NCBI RefSeq assembly: GCF_003417535.1
Contig: NZ_QVLS01000007.1
Coordinates: 1-64,000 of the forward strand
Reading direction: 5' to 3'
Source of the DNA: Hydrogenophaga borbori
Lineage (GTDB): Bacteria > Pseudomonadota > Gammaproteobacteria > Burkholderiales > Burkholderiaceae_C
Length of the DNA: 64,000 nucleotides
The translations under genes were made by a program, and so were the position numbers. The notes under the pieces are model-generated. The model had not been told where the DNA came from. It ran no database searches and was given only the letters and a program-made list of their open reading frames with translations. How positions within the stretch are numbered: the stretch's first letter is position 1; each line of letters begins with the position of its first letter. Positions 15,964 to 25,769 of the stretch are shown here, piece after piece.

Positions 15964-18222
15964 ATGGCCACGCTTGATCGATTCCAAGGGCTGTTCTCCA
16001 AGAAGAACAAGGAGGCGGATGAGCCTGACCTGGCCGGCGTGACCGATCAGGAGATCGCGGAGCTTGCAGCGGCCCGCCTGGCGCCCGACGCCAACACGGG
16101 GGATCTGGACGACAACCTGCTGATCACCGAGGACGATGGCGAGGTCGCCAAGGACGCGCTGGTCTCGCTGCCCATCCTGGGCCGCCGCCCGGCGGAACAG
16201 CACCAGCGCTCGCTCGCGGTGCTGCTGGCCTTCGCGCTGCTGGTGCTGGGCGCCATCACGTTCTTCGTGCTGAGTCAGGCGGAAAAGATCAGCCAGCAGG
16301 TGGCCGCCAGCGGTCAGGCGCTGATGCAGTCGCAGCGTCTGGCCAAGAGCGTGTCGCAGGCGCTGGTGGGCAGCCCCACCGCCTTCCCCGAGGTGCGCGA
16401 CAGCGCCAGCGTGCTGGCCACCAGCGTGCGCGGCCTCAAGCAGGGCGACAGCAACATGGCGATCGAGCCGCTGGGGCCGGAATACGGCGGCGCGCTCGAC
16501 GACCTGCTGCCGCGCATCGACGCCGCCGAGCGCAACGCCTCGGCCGTGCTGGGCCAGCAGGCCACGCTGACGCAGGTGGGCGCCGCGCTGCGCACCATCA
16601 ACCGCCAGTCGTCCGACCTGCTGGAGATTGCCGAGACGATCTCCTCCCTCAAGCTGCAGCAGAACGCGCCCGCCGCCGAGATCTCCGCGTCCGGTCAGCT
16701 CGTGATGCTGACGCAGCGCATTGGCAAGTCGGCCAACGAGTTCCTGACGCTGGAAGGCGTGAGCCCCGAGGCGGTGTTCCTGCTCGGCAAGGACCTGATC
16801 ACCTTCAAGGAAGTGGCTGACGGCCTGCTCAAGGGCAGCGACGAGCTGCGCCTGGGCGCCGCCCGCGACCCGCAGGTGCGCGAGCGCCTGCAGGCCCTGC
16901 TGCAGCGCTACGAGGAGACCCGCGTCGAAGCCGGCGCCATCCTGGGCAACCTGCAGGGCCTGGTGGCCGCGCGCGAGGCGCAGGCCGCCATCGTGGCCGA
17001 CAGCGAGCCGCTGCGCGTGGGCCTGGAGAAGCTGCAGCAGGACCTCTCCGGCCGCTCGGGCCTGGGCGGCGGCCAGCTGCTGGCCCTGGCCCTGTCCACG
17101 GTGTTCGCGCTGCTGTGCGCGGGCGGCCTGGCCTACGTGCAGCTGCAGGACAGCCGCCAGCGCCAGATGATGGCCGAAGGCCAGCGGCTGTCCGCCGAGG
17201 CGCAGGAGCAGGAAGCCAAGCGCGTCAACGACGCCAACCAGGCGGCCATTCTTCGCCTCATGAACGAACTGCAGACGGTGGCCGAGGGCGACCTGACGCA
17301 GGAAGCGACCGTGACGGAAGACATCACGGGCGCCATCGCCGACTCGGTGAACTACACGGTGGAAGAACTGCGGTCGCTGGTGGGCAACGTGCAGGCCACG
17401 GCCACCCGCGTGGCGCAGACCACGTCGGCGGTGGAAAACACCTCGACCGAGCTGCTGGCGGCCTCCACCGAACAGCTGCGCGAGATTCGCGAGACCGGTC
17501 AGTCGGTGCTCGACATGGCGCAGCGCATCAACCAGGTGTCCAGCCAGGCGCAGGAGTCGGCCCAGGTGGCCCGGGCCTCGCTGCAGGCCGCCGAATCCGG
17601 CCTGCAGGCGGTGCAGGACGCCATCGGCGGCATGAACGCCATCCGCGACCAGATCCAGGAAACCTCCAAGCGCATCAAGCGGCTGGGCGAGTCCTCGCAA
17701 GAGATCGGCGAGATCACCGAACTGATCTCGGACATCACCGAACAGACCAACGTGCTGGCCCTCAACGCCGCCATCCAGGCCGCGTCCGCCGGTGAAGCGG
17801 GTCGGGGCTTCTCGGTGGTGGCGGAAGAGGTGCAGCGCCTGGCCGAACGCTCGGCCGACGCCACGCGCCAGATCGCGGCGCTGGTGAAGGCCATTCAGAC
17901 CGACACGCAGGATGCCGTGGCCGCCATGGAGCGCTCCACGCAGGGCGTGGTGGCGGGGGCCCGGCTGTCCGACAACGCGGGCACCGCGCTGTCCGAGATC
18001 GACCGCGTGTCGCGCCGGCTGGCCGATCTCATTGAGCAGATCTCCACCGCCGCCTCCCGCGAAGCCGAATCGGCCAACGAGGTGGCGGGCAATATCCAGC
18101 ACATCTTCGCGGTGACCGAACAGACCGGCGAGGGCACGCGCTCCACGGCCCAGCAGGTGCGTGAGCTGTCGGCCATGGCCGAAGAACTGCGCCAGTCGGT
18201 GGCCCGATTCAAGATCGCCTGA
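15964..18222 (+). CDS. pilJ: Type IV pilus methyl-accepting chemotaxis protein PilJ
   Basis: The chemoreceptor of the Pil-Chp system, 752 aa. A cytoplasmic acidic N terminus of about 80 residues precedes TM1 (LAVLLAFALLVLGAITFFVL, about 83-103). A periplasmic part with two PilJ helical repeats (each around a Q-R-x-x-K-S motif) follows, then TM2 near 373-393, a HAMP-like segment and a long methyl-accepting domain. The signalling hairpin tip is ISDITEQTNVLALNAAIQA. In P. aeruginosa PilJ senses surface contact and pilin. No methyltransferase gene pilK or methylesterase gene chpB follows, so adaptation enzymes, if any, are elsewhere. Confidence 0.95.
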   Translation: MATLDRFQGLFSKKNKEADEPDLAGVTDQEIAELAAARLAPDANTGDLDDNLLITEDDGEVAKDALVSLPILGRRPAEQHQRSLAVLLAFALLVLGAITFFVLSQAEKISQQVAASGQALMQSQRLAKSVSQALVGSPTAFPEVRDSASVLATSVRGLKQGDSNMAIEPLGPEYGGALDDLLPRIDAAERNASAVLGQQATLTQVGAALRTINRQSSDLLEIAETISSLKLQQNAPAAEISASGQLVMLTQRIGKSANEFLTLEGVSPEAVFLLGKDLITFKEVADGLLKGSDELRLGAARDPQVRERLQALLQRYEETRVEAGAILGNLQGLVAAREAQAAIVADSEPLRVGLEKLQQDLSGRSGLGGGQLLALALSTVFALLCAGGLAYVQLQDSRQRQMMAEGQRLSAEAQEQEAKRVNDANQAAILRLMNELQTVAEGDLTQEATVTEDITGAIADSVNYTVEELRSLVGNVQATATRVAQTTSAVENTSTELLAASTEQLREIRETGQSVLDMAQRINQVSSQAQESAQVARASLQAAESGLQAVQDAIGGMNAIRDQIQETSKRIKRLGESSQEIGEITELISDITEQTNVLALNAAIQAASAGEAGRGFSVVAEEVQRLAERSADATRQIAALVKAIQTDTQDAVAAMERSTQGVVAGARLSDNAGTALSEIDRVSRRLADLIEQISTAASREAESANEVAGNIQHIFAVTEQTGEGTRSTAQQVRELSAMAEELRQSVARFKIA

Positions 18223-18254
18223 CGGCGGACCGCTGGAACCCATCAGGGAGGCCC

Positions 18255-21200
18255 ATGACCGAAGCGACCGAATCCGCTCTGCAGGACTTGCCCACCACCG
18301 ACCTCGGGCCCCTGGCCTGGGTCTTCGAGGAGTTGCGCAAGTCGCTCGACGGGGCCAACAAGGCCATTCGGCGTTTCGTTCGCGAGAACGAGCAGTCGCG
18401 CCATGGGGACCTCGAGGCGGTGGACCCGGCCGCCCTGCGCATGGCCCGACAGCAGCTGCACCAGGCGGTGGGGGCACTGGAGGTGGTCGGCCTGGGGGCG
18501 CCCGCGCAGGTGCTGCGTGGCATGGAGTCGGCGGTGCAGCGCTTCGTGCAGAAGCCGGCCAGTTGCGACGAGCAGGCCGCCAGCCGGGTGGAGCGCGCCA
18601 GCTTCGCCCTGGTCGAGTACCTCGAGGCGGTGCTCAACCACAAGCCCGTGCAGCCGGTGGCGCTGTTCCAGCAGTACCGCGAGGTGCTGGAGCTCGCGGG
18701 CGCCGAGCGCGTGCATCCCTCGGATCTCTGGGATTTTGATCACCGGGCGATCGACATGCCGGCGCCGCCGGGCGCCAAGCCGCTCGATGTCGGCCCGGCG
18801 GTCCGTTCGCTGTTCGACCGCCTGATCCTGCTCGTCGTCAAGACGCAGAGCGCGGCGGCCTGCCAGCAACTGGCCAAGCTGTGCGGCGGCATTTCCGCCG
18901 CCGCCGCGGAGCCGCGCCAGCGCACGTTCTGGCGCGTGGCGGCGGCCTTCTTCGAGGCCGCGGGCGGGCCTGGTCTGCCCTTCGATGTGTACGTGAAGCG
19001 GGCGGCGTCGCGACTGCTCATGCAGTTCGGCCAGATGGCCTCCGGCACCGGCCAGGTGTCGGAAACCTTGCTGCACGACCTGCTGTTCTTCTGCGCGCAG
19101 AGCCAGCCCGCCGACGCGGCCGCCACCCAGCACCTGGGCGCCGTGCGCGAAACCTATGGCCTGCAGCGCTACCGCCCGGCCGACTACCACCAGGCCACGC
19201 TGGGCCGCTACGACCCCGCCGTGCTGGCGCAGGCCCGCAAGCGCATCCAGACGGCCAAGGAGGCCTGGTCCCTGTTCGCGGGCGGCGACCATGCGCGGGC
19301 CCGCCAGGTCGGTGACCAGTTCGGCCTGATCGGCGAGTCGCTGCTCAAGCTGCACCCGCCCAGCGCGCCGCTCGCGGCGGCGCTGGTCAAGGCGGCCGAT
19401 CGCGCCGTGAACGAGCCCGGCGGCGTGCGCCCCGAACTCGCCATGGAAGTGGCCACGACCACCCTGTACCTGGAGGCCGCGTTCGAAGACTTCGATCCTG
19501 CCGAGCCCGAGCTCGCGGCGCGCACGCAGGACCTGGCGCAGCGCCTGGGCAGCGTCATCGACGGCGAGGCGGCCCGCCCGCTGGACGGGTGGATGGAGCA
19601 GCTCTACCGCCGCGTCAGCGACCGCCAGACCATGGGCAGTGTGGTCGACGAGCTGAAGGTGTCGCTGGGCGAGGTCGAAAAATCGCTCGACCAGTTCTTC
19701 CGCCAGCCGCAGGAAAAAGCGGGCCTGCACGTGGCGGTGACCCAGCTGGCCCAGATGCGCGGCGTGCTGTCGGTGCTGGGCCTGGACCACGCGGTGCAGG
19801 CCGTCACCCGCATGCGCGGCAGCGTCGAGCAGATTCTGGACACCGAGGTCGACGAGGCCCTGGCCCGTGAGGCCGGCACCTTCCAGCAGCTCGGCGACAA
19901 CCTGAGCGCGCTGAGCTTCCTGGTCGACATGCTGAGCTACCAGCCGGCGCTGGCGAAGAAGCTCTTCGTCTTCGATGAGGACAAGGGCGGCCTGGTCCCG
20001 CTCATGGGGCGCGCCAGCGTGGGCCGCGACCGTTCGCCGCCCGCCCGCAGCGACGCCGAGGCCTTGCAGGCGGGCGTGCGCCGGGTGGTCGACAGCGTTT
20101 TCGGGGGACTGGACGACCTCAGTGGCCTGAGCCAGCAGCTGGATTCGCTCGCCGATCAGGCCGCGTTGGCCGAACAGCCGGCCGTGGCCAAGGCCGCGCG
20201 CGAGGCCGCCGAAGCCGTGGTGCGCGATGACGCCGCGATGGGCGCGCAGGCGCTGGTTGGGTTGACCGAGGCCGCCGCGCCCGACGCCTCCTCGGCCCCT
20301 GCCGATGCACCGCCGGCCGACGACACCGACGAAGACGACCTGCTCGACATCTTCCTGGAGGAGGCGCGCGAGGTCGTGGCCAATGGCCGCGAAGCGGTCT
20401 CGCACCTGCACGAGCAGCCCTCCGATCTCGACCACCTGACCACGCTGCGCCGCGCCTTCCATACGCTCAAGGGCAGCTCCCGCATGGTCGGCCTCAACGA
20501 GTTCGGCGAGGCGGCCTGGGCCCTGGAGCAGTTGCTCAACGCCGTGCTGGCCGAGCAGCGGCCCGCGAGCGAAGCCTTGCTGGGCCTGTCGGGCGAGGCC
20601 CTGGATCAATTCGAACGCTGGGTGCAGGACATCGCGGCCCAGCAGGCGTCCGCCTGGCGCTCGCAGCCCTTCCGGGCCAGCGCCGAGGCGCTGAAGGCCC
20701 AGGGCGTGTGGCTGCCCCTGCAGGCGCCGCCCGCCACCGGGGCGCAGGAGCCCCTCGACATCGCGCTGGACGACGAGCCACCAGGGCCCGAGGCCGAACC
20801 GCCGCTCCAGGCGCCGGCGGCCGACGCGGCCGCGCCCTCCACCGGCTTCGGCGACCTGCCCCTGCCCGAGCCCTTGTCCGAGGCCGCGCTCGAGGTGCCG
20901 CTGCTCGCCGACATCGACCTCGACCTGCTGGCGGCGGTCGCGCAACCCGCGACCGCCGAAGCGCCCGAGGCCGACGCGCCCGCCGCCGAGGCCGCGCAGG
21001 CAACGCCGGCCGAGGCGCTGCCCCAGCCCCCGGTGGCCGCGCCCGTGGTGCCGCCGGAGTTCGACCAGCTGGAAGACTTCCCGCGCGAAGCCGTCGAGTC
21101 CGGTTTTGCCGACATCCAGGAAATCGAGCTGACGGCGCCGGCGCCGCTGCCGCCCGCCGAGCCGGTGCCCCTGGTGAGTGCCCCCGCCGAGGAGCCCGTG

Positions 21201-24200
21201 CGCGAAATCGGCTCGCTGCGCATTGGCCACAAGCTCTACAACGTCTTCCTCAACGAGGCCGATGAGTGGTCCCGCCGGCTGGGCACCAGTCTGTCCGAGT
21301 GGGCCATGGAGACCCATGTGCCCGTGCCCGAGTCGGCCGAGGCGCTCGCGCACTCGCTGGCGGGCAGCTCGGGCACCGTCGGGTTCGAGTCGCTGTCGGG
21401 CGTCGCGCGTGCGCTGGAGCACGCGCTGGGCTCGGTCGCCGCGCGCCAGCGCGAAGGACAACAGGCGCCGGCCGCGCTGGGCCAGCTGTTCGTGGACGCC
21501 GGTGAAGACATCCGCCGCCTGCTGCACCAGTTCGCGGCGGGTTTCCTGAAGGAGGCCGATCCCTTCGTGCTGCAGTCGCTGGTGCAGGTGGTGCACGACC
21601 CGCTGGCCTTTGGCGAACCGCCAGCGGCCGCGCCCGCCACGGCCGACGACGAGGTGTTCCTCACCGTCAGCGACGAGGTCGAGCTGCTGCCGGCCGACGA
21701 CGAGCCCGCGCCGCCCGAGCCGGCGTCGCCGCCCGTGGCGGCCGACGAGGCCCTGGACACCAGCGCCGGTCCCGCGACCCAGTGGGACCTGCCCGCCGCG
21801 CCCGAGCCGGTGCGCGCCGCAGCGGCGCACGGCGGCCACCAGGACATCGACGACGACATCGACGCGGTCGACACCATCGATGTCGACCTGTTCCCCATCT
21901 TCGAGGAAGAGGCCCAGGAACTGCTGCCGCAGATGGGCGCGGCCCTGCGCCAGTGGAGCGCCCGTCCCGACGACGGCGGCGCGCGCGCCGAGGTGCTGCG
22001 AGGGCTGCACACGCTCAAGGGCAGTGCCCGCCTGGCCGGCGCCCTGCGCCTGGGTGAAATGGCCCACCGCATGGAAACCGCGGCCGAGCGCCTGGGTTCC
22101 GACGTGCAGCGCGCCAGCGACCTGGAAGTGCTGCAAAGCGCTTTCGACGCCATCGTGGCGCGCTTCGATGCCCTGCGGCATCCCGACGCCCAGACCGGCG
22201 CCGTGGTGCAGTCCGCGCCCGAGGCGCTGGCGCAGCCCGCGCCCGAGGCGCAGCCCGTGGCTGAGACCGCGGTGCCGGCCGCGCCGGCCGCCGCGACCAG
22301 CGGCCTGGGCGCCCACTTCGTCGCGCCCATCGCGCCGGCCCAGCTGGCGGCGCGCGGCGGGGCCGCCGTGCGCGTGCGCCCCGAGCTGCTCGACCGCCTG
22401 GTCAACCAGACCGGCGAGGTGATCATCTCGCGCTCGCGCATGGAGGCCGAGGTCGTCACGCTGCGCACCTCGCTGAAGGACCTCACGGGCAACCTGGACC
22501 GCCTGCGCCAGCAGCTGCGCGACATCGAGCTGCAGGCCGAGACGCAGATGCAATCGCGCCTGGCCCAGGCCCGCGACCACGTGCAGGCCTTCGACCCGCT
22601 GGAGTTCGACCGCTTCACCCGTGTGCAGGAGCTCACCCGCATGATGGCCGAGTCGGTGAACGACGTGGCCACGCTGCAGCGCAACCTGCAGCGCGCCGTG
22701 GAGGCGACCGAAGACAACCTGGTGGCCCAGGCGCGCCAGACGCGCGAGCTGCAGCGCGACCTGCTGCGCACGCGCATGGTGGAGTTCGAGGGCATCTCCG
22801 AACGCCTGTACCGCGTGGTGCGCCAGGCCTCCAAGGAAACCGGCAAACAGGTGCGCCTGGACATCACCGGCGGCAACATCGAAATGGACCGGGGCGTGCT
22901 GGACCGCATGACCGGCACCTTCGAACACCTGCTGCGCAACCACGTGGCCCACGGCATCGAATCGCCCGAGCTGCGCGAGCAGCGCGGCAAGCCGGCCGAA
23001 GGCCGCATCGACATCGAGCTGCACCAGGAGCGCAACGACGTCTCGCTGGTGTTCGCCGACGACGGTGGCGGCATCGACCTGGAGCGCCTGCGCGAGAAGG
23101 CCCGCGAGGCCGGCCTGCTGGCGCCCGATCAAGTGATCGACGACGAGCACGCCGCCCAGCTCATCTTCGAGGCCGGCATCAGCACGGCCCGCGAAGTCTC
23201 CGAGCTGGCCGGGCGCGGCATCGGCATGGACGTGGTGCGCAGCGACGTGCTCGCGCTCGGTGGCCGCATCGAGACCGCCACGCGCGCCGGGCAGGGCACC
23301 TCGTTCAAGCTGGTGCTGCCGCTGACCACGGCGGTCACGCAGGTGGTGATGCTGCGCGCGGGCGAGCTCACGTTCGGCGTGCCGTCGAACCTGGTGGAGA
23401 TCGTGCGCCGCGTGCCGCCGGCCGAGCTGCAGGCGGCCTACGCCAGCGGCCACATGCGCCATGGCGACGAGGACGTGCCCTTCTTCTGGAGCGGTGCCCT
23501 GCTGCAGTCCACGGCGCAGTCGCAGGAGCCGCAGAACCGCACGCTGCCGGTGGTGGTCTTCCGCAGCGCGTCCCAGCGCCTGGCCATGCACGTCGACGAG
23601 GTGCTGGGCAACCAGGAAGTCGTGGTCAAGAACCTGGGCGCGCAGCTGTCGCGGCTGCCGGGCCTGGCGGGCATGTCGGTGCTCGCCTCGGGCGCGGTGG
23701 CGCTGATCTACAACCCGGTGGCGCTGTCCACGGTGTACGGGCCGCAGGTGCCCGAGTGGGTGCGCCAGCAGGCGGCCCTGCCCCAGGCCACGGAGCGCGT
23801 CGCCACCGGTGGCGACGCGGGCGCGGACGCCGCGCTGGCCAGCGTGCCACTGGTGCTGGTGGTCGACGACTCCATCACCGTGCGCCGCGTCACCCAGCGC
23901 CTGCTGCAGCGCGAGGGCTACCGCGTGACGCTGGCGGCCGACGGCCTGCAGGCGCTGGAGCGGCTGCAGATGGAGCGCCCGGCCGTGGTGCTGTCCGACA
24001 TCGAGATGCCGCGCATGGACGGTTTCGACCTCGTGCGCAACATCCGGGCCGACGCCCGCCTGGCCGATCTGCCGGTGATCATGATCACCTCGCGCATCGC
24101 CGAGAAGCACCGCGAGCACGCGCGCGAACTGGGCGTGGACCACTACCTGGGCAAGCCCTATTCCGAAGACGAGCTGCTGGTGCTGGTGGCGCGCTACGCC

Positions 24201-24221
24201 CGGGCCACCGCCGACGCCTGA
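18255..24221 (+). CDS. chpA: Hybrid histidine kinase ChpA (Hpt-type, CheA-like)
   Basis: The central kinase of the Pil-Chp pathway, 1988 aa. An N-terminal FimL-like region occupies about residues 1-620. Three Hpt modules carry candidate phospho-His near residues 733 (FHTLKGSSRM), 1031 (LAHSLAGSSG) and 1250 (LHTLKGSARL). Long Ala/Pro/Glu linkers separate the modules. The dimerisation helices begin at LLDRLVNQTGEVIISRSRM. The ATPase domain shows the N box (HLLRNHVAHGIES), G1 (DDGGGID) and G2 (GRGIGMDVV). A CheW-like domain (1690-1850) and a receiver domain with Asp in LSDIEMPRMDG (about 1913) end the protein. AGGGAGG precedes the start. Its TGA abuts the convergent photolyase stop. Confidence 0.95.
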   Translation: MTEATESALQDLPTTDLGPLAWVFEELRKSLDGANKAIRRFVRENEQSRHGDLEAVDPAALRMARQQLHQAVGALEVVGLGAPAQVLRGMESAVQRFVQKPASCDEQAASRVERASFALVEYLEAVLNHKPVQPVALFQQYREVLELAGAERVHPSDLWDFDHRAIDMPAPPGAKPLDVGPAVRSLFDRLILLVVKTQSAAACQQLAKLCGGISAAAAEPRQRTFWRVAAAFFEAAGGPGLPFDVYVKRAASRLLMQFGQMASGTGQVSETLLHDLLFFCAQSQPADAAATQHLGAVRETYGLQRYRPADYHQATLGRYDPAVLAQARKRIQTAKEAWSLFAGGDHARARQVGDQFGLIGESLLKLHPPSAPLAAALVKAADRAVNEPGGVRPELAMEVATTTLYLEAAFEDFDPAEPELAARTQDLAQRLGSVIDGEAARPLDGWMEQLYRRVSDRQTMGSVVDELKVSLGEVEKSLDQFFRQPQEKAGLHVAVTQLAQMRGVLSVLGLDHAVQAVTRMRGSVEQILDTEVDEALAREAGTFQQLGDNLSALSFLVDMLSYQPALAKKLFVFDEDKGGLVPLMGRASVGRDRSPPARSDAEALQAGVRRVVDSVFGGLDDLSGLSQQLDSLADQAALAEQPAVAKAAREAAEAVVRDDAAMGAQALVGLTEAAAPDASSAPADAPPADDTDEDDLLDIFLEEAREVVANGREAVSHLHEQPSDLDHLTTLRRAFHTLKGSSRMVGLNEFGEAAWALEQLLNAVLAEQRPASEALLGLSGEALDQFERWVQDIAAQQASAWRSQPFRASAEALKAQGVWLPLQAPPATGAQEPLDIALDDEPPGPEAEPPLQAPAADAAAPSTGFGDLPLPEPLSEAALEVPLLADIDLDLLAAVAQPATAEAPEADAPAAEAAQATPAEALPQPPVAAPVVPPEFDQLEDFPREAVESGFADIQEIELTAPAPLPPAEPVPLVSAPAEEPVREIGSLRIGHKLYNVFLNEADEWSRRLGTSLSEWAMETHVPVPESAEALAHSLAGSSGTVGFESLSGVARALEHALGSVAARQREGQQAPAALGQLFVDAGEDIRRLLHQFAAGFLKEADPFVLQSLVQVVHDPLAFGEPPAAAPATADDEVFLTVSDEVELLPADDEPAPPEPASPPVAADEALDTSAGPATQWDLPAAPEPVRAAAAHGGHQDIDDDIDAVDTIDVDLFPIFEEEAQELLPQMGAALRQWSARPDDGGARAEVLRGLHTLKGSARLAGALRLGEMAHRMETAAERLGSDVQRASDLEVLQSAFDAIVARFDALRHPDAQTGAVVQSAPEALAQPAPEAQPVAETAVPAAPAAATSGLGAHFVAPIAPAQLAARGGAAVRVRPELLDRLVNQTGEVIISRSRMEAEVVTLRTSLKDLTGNLDRLRQQLRDIELQAETQMQSRLAQARDHVQAFDPLEFDRFTRVQELTRMMAESVNDVATLQRNLQRAVEATEDNLVAQARQTRELQRDLLRTRMVEFEGISERLYRVVRQASKETGKQVRLDITGGNIEMDRGVLDRMTGTFEHLLRNHVAHGIESPELREQRGKPAEGRIDIELHQERNDVSLVFADDGGGIDLERLREKAREAGLLAPDQVIDDEHAAQLIFEAGISTAREVSELAGRGIGMDVVRSDVLALGGRIETATRAGQGTSFKLVLPLTTAVTQVVMLRAGELTFGVPSNLVEIVRRVPPAELQAAYASGHMRHGDEDVPFFWSGALLQSTAQSQEPQNRTLPVVVFRSASQRLAMHVDEVLGNQEVVVKNLGAQLSRLPGLAGMSVLASGAVALIYNPVALSTVYGPQVPEWVRQQAALPQATERVATGGDAGADAALASVPLVLVVDDSITVRRVTQRLLQREGYRVTLAADGLQALERLQMERPAVVLSDIEMPRMDGFDLVRNIRADARLADLPVIMITSRIAEKHREHARELGVDHYLGKPYSEDELLVLVARYARATADA

Positions 24222-25703
24222 TCAGGCGTTGCCCTGCTCCTTCACCACCGCATACCGCGCCAGGGTCTTCTCGCGGGCCTGCGCGTGGTCCACCAGCGGC
24301 AGGGGGTAGTTGTCGCCCAGCACCAGCCCGGCGGCGGCCAGCTCCACGGGGCTGGCCTTCCAGGGCGCGTGGATCGCCGCGTCGGGCAGGCCGGCGAGCT
24401 GGGGCAGGTAGCGCCGGATGAAGCGGCCCTGCGGGTCGAAGCGTTCGCTCTGGGTGACGGGGTTGAAGATGCGGAACCAGGGTTGCGCGTCGCAGCCGCT
24501 GGAGCTGGCCCACTGCCAGCCGCCGTTGTTGGCCGCGAGGTCGAAGTCGATCAGGTGCTCGGCGAAGTAGCGTTCGCCCCATTGCCAGTGGATGCCGAGG
24601 TCCTTCACCAGGAAGCTGGCCACCACCATGCGCAGGCGGTTGTGCATGTAGCCGGTCTGCAGGATCTGCGCCATGGCCGCGTCCACCAGCGGGTAGCCGG
24701 TGCGGCCCTCGCACCAGGCCTGGAACAGGGCGTCCGCGGCCTTGCCGTGCTCGTAGCGCACGGCGTCGTAGGCGGGCTTGAAGGCGCGCTGCGCCACGTG
24801 CGGAAAGTTGGCCAGGATCTGGTGGTAGAAGTCGCGCCAGATGAGTTCGGACAGCCAGGTGCTGGCGCCCGGGTTGCCCTGGGCGTGCAGGCCGTGCGCG
24901 ATGGACGCCAGCGCACGCACCGACACGGTGCCGAAGCGCAGGTGCGCGCTCAGGTAGCTGGGGCCCTTGACCGCCGGGTAGTCGCGCGCCTCGTCGTAGC
25001 GGTCGATGCGCTGCAGGAAGTCGTCGAACAGCTGGTGCGCGCCGTCCTCGCCGGTGGGCAGGGCGAGCTGCGAGAGGTTGGTGCGCTGGAAGCCGATCTC
25101 CGCCAGCGTGGGCACCGGGCGCGACAGGCCTTCGGGCAAGGGCGCCAGGGCGCCCGCGTGCTTGGCGATCGGGTAGGCCTTGAGGTGAAAGGGCGTGAGT
25201 GCCTTGAGCCAGGCGTTCTTGTAGGGCGTGAACACGCCGAAGGCCCGCTCGGACTGCGTGAGCACCTCGCGGCGCTCGAAGATCACGTGGTCCTTGTGGG
25301 TGCGCAGCAGCACGCCCTGGTGCGCCAGCGCGCCCAGCACCTGGGCGTCGCGCGCCAGCGCGGCGGGCTCGTCGTCGTGGTTGGCGAACACGGCTTGCAC
25401 GCCCAGGCGCTCGGCCAGGGCGGGGATGGCGCGCGAGGCCTGGTCGTGCAGCACGATCAGGCCGGTGCCCGGCCGGCCGTGCTCGGCGCCCAGCTCGCGC
25501 AGCCGCGCGTCCAGCGCCACCAGCGATTCGCGGATGAACTCCACCCGGCGGTCGGCGCGCGGCAGCGGGTCCAGGATGTCGCGGTCGAACACGAATACGC
25601 ACCACAGCTGGCGGCAGTGGCGCAGCGCGTGGTGCAGGGCCGCGTTGTCGCTGGCGCGCAGGTCGCGGCGGAACCACATCAGGCCGGTGTCGAAATGGCT
25701 CAT
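24222..25703 (-). CDS. phrB: Deoxyribodipyrimidine photolyase
   Basis: A light-driven flavoenzyme of 493 aa that repairs cyclobutane pyrimidine dimers. The N-terminal antenna domain starts LMWFRRDLRASDNAALHHAL. The FAD domain contains STWLSELIWRDFYHQIL, RTGYPLVDAAMAQI, TGYMHNRLRMVVASFLVKDL, DFDLAANNGGWQWA and the conserved Trp/Asn residues of class I CPD photolyases. I chose ATG 25703, since the huge open frame beyond it is antisense to yqgE, ruvX and pyrR. The stop codons of phrB and chpA meet in the six bases TGATCA, leaving no room for a terminator between them. Confidence 0.95.
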   Translation of the reverse strand: MSHFDTGLMWFRRDLRASDNAALHHALRHCRQLWCVFVFDRDILDPLPRADRRVEFIRESLVALDARLRELGAEHGRPGTGLIVLHDQASRAIPALAERLGVQAVFANHDDEPAALARDAQVLGALAHQGVLLRTHKDHVIFERREVLTQSERAFGVFTPYKNAWLKALTPFHLKAYPIAKHAGALAPLPEGLSRPVPTLAEIGFQRTNLSQLALPTGEDGAHQLFDDFLQRIDRYDEARDYPAVKGPSYLSAHLRFGTVSVRALASIAHGLHAQGNPGASTWLSELIWRDFYHQILANFPHVAQRAFKPAYDAVRYEHGKAADALFQAWCEGRTGYPLVDAAMAQILQTGYMHNRLRMVVASFLVKDLGIHWQWGERYFAEHLIDFDLAANNGGWQWASSSGCDAQPWFRIFNPVTQSERFDPQGRFIRRYLPQLAGLPDAAIHAPWKASPVELAAAGLVLGDNYPLPLVDHAQAREKTLARYAVVKEQGNA

Positions 25704-25757
25704 GGGCGGTGGTGGGCGGAGGTGACCGGCGAAGCCGGGCGGGCGGGGGGCGGGACA

Positions 25758-25763
25758 TAGAAT
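25758..25763 (+). promoter_or_regulatory. Putative -10 element for the yqgE-pyr operon (TAGAAT)
   Basis: TAGAATCC ends 6 bp before the yqgE start codon. If used, the transcript would be nearly leaderless. It shares the TA[CG]AATCC word with other starts in the window. No -35 box is convincing. A site this close to the start leaves no room for a PyrR-type leader attenuator. Confidence 0.45.
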
Positions 25764-25769
25764 CCACGC

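Noticed and set aside
15802..18477. Minus-strand 891-aa frame opposite pilJ
   Set aside because: Antisense shadow of pilJ with no recognisable domain.
18243..24143. Minus-strand frame of 1966 aa opposite chpA
   Set aside because: It mirrors chpA codon by codon and is dominated by His, Gln, Arg and Leu without any domain; it is a GC-bias shadow.
25704..25769. PyrR-type RNA attenuator before the pyr operon
   Set aside because: Only 66 bp separate phrB from yqgE, the likely -10 is next to the start codon, and no hairpin plus T run is visible.
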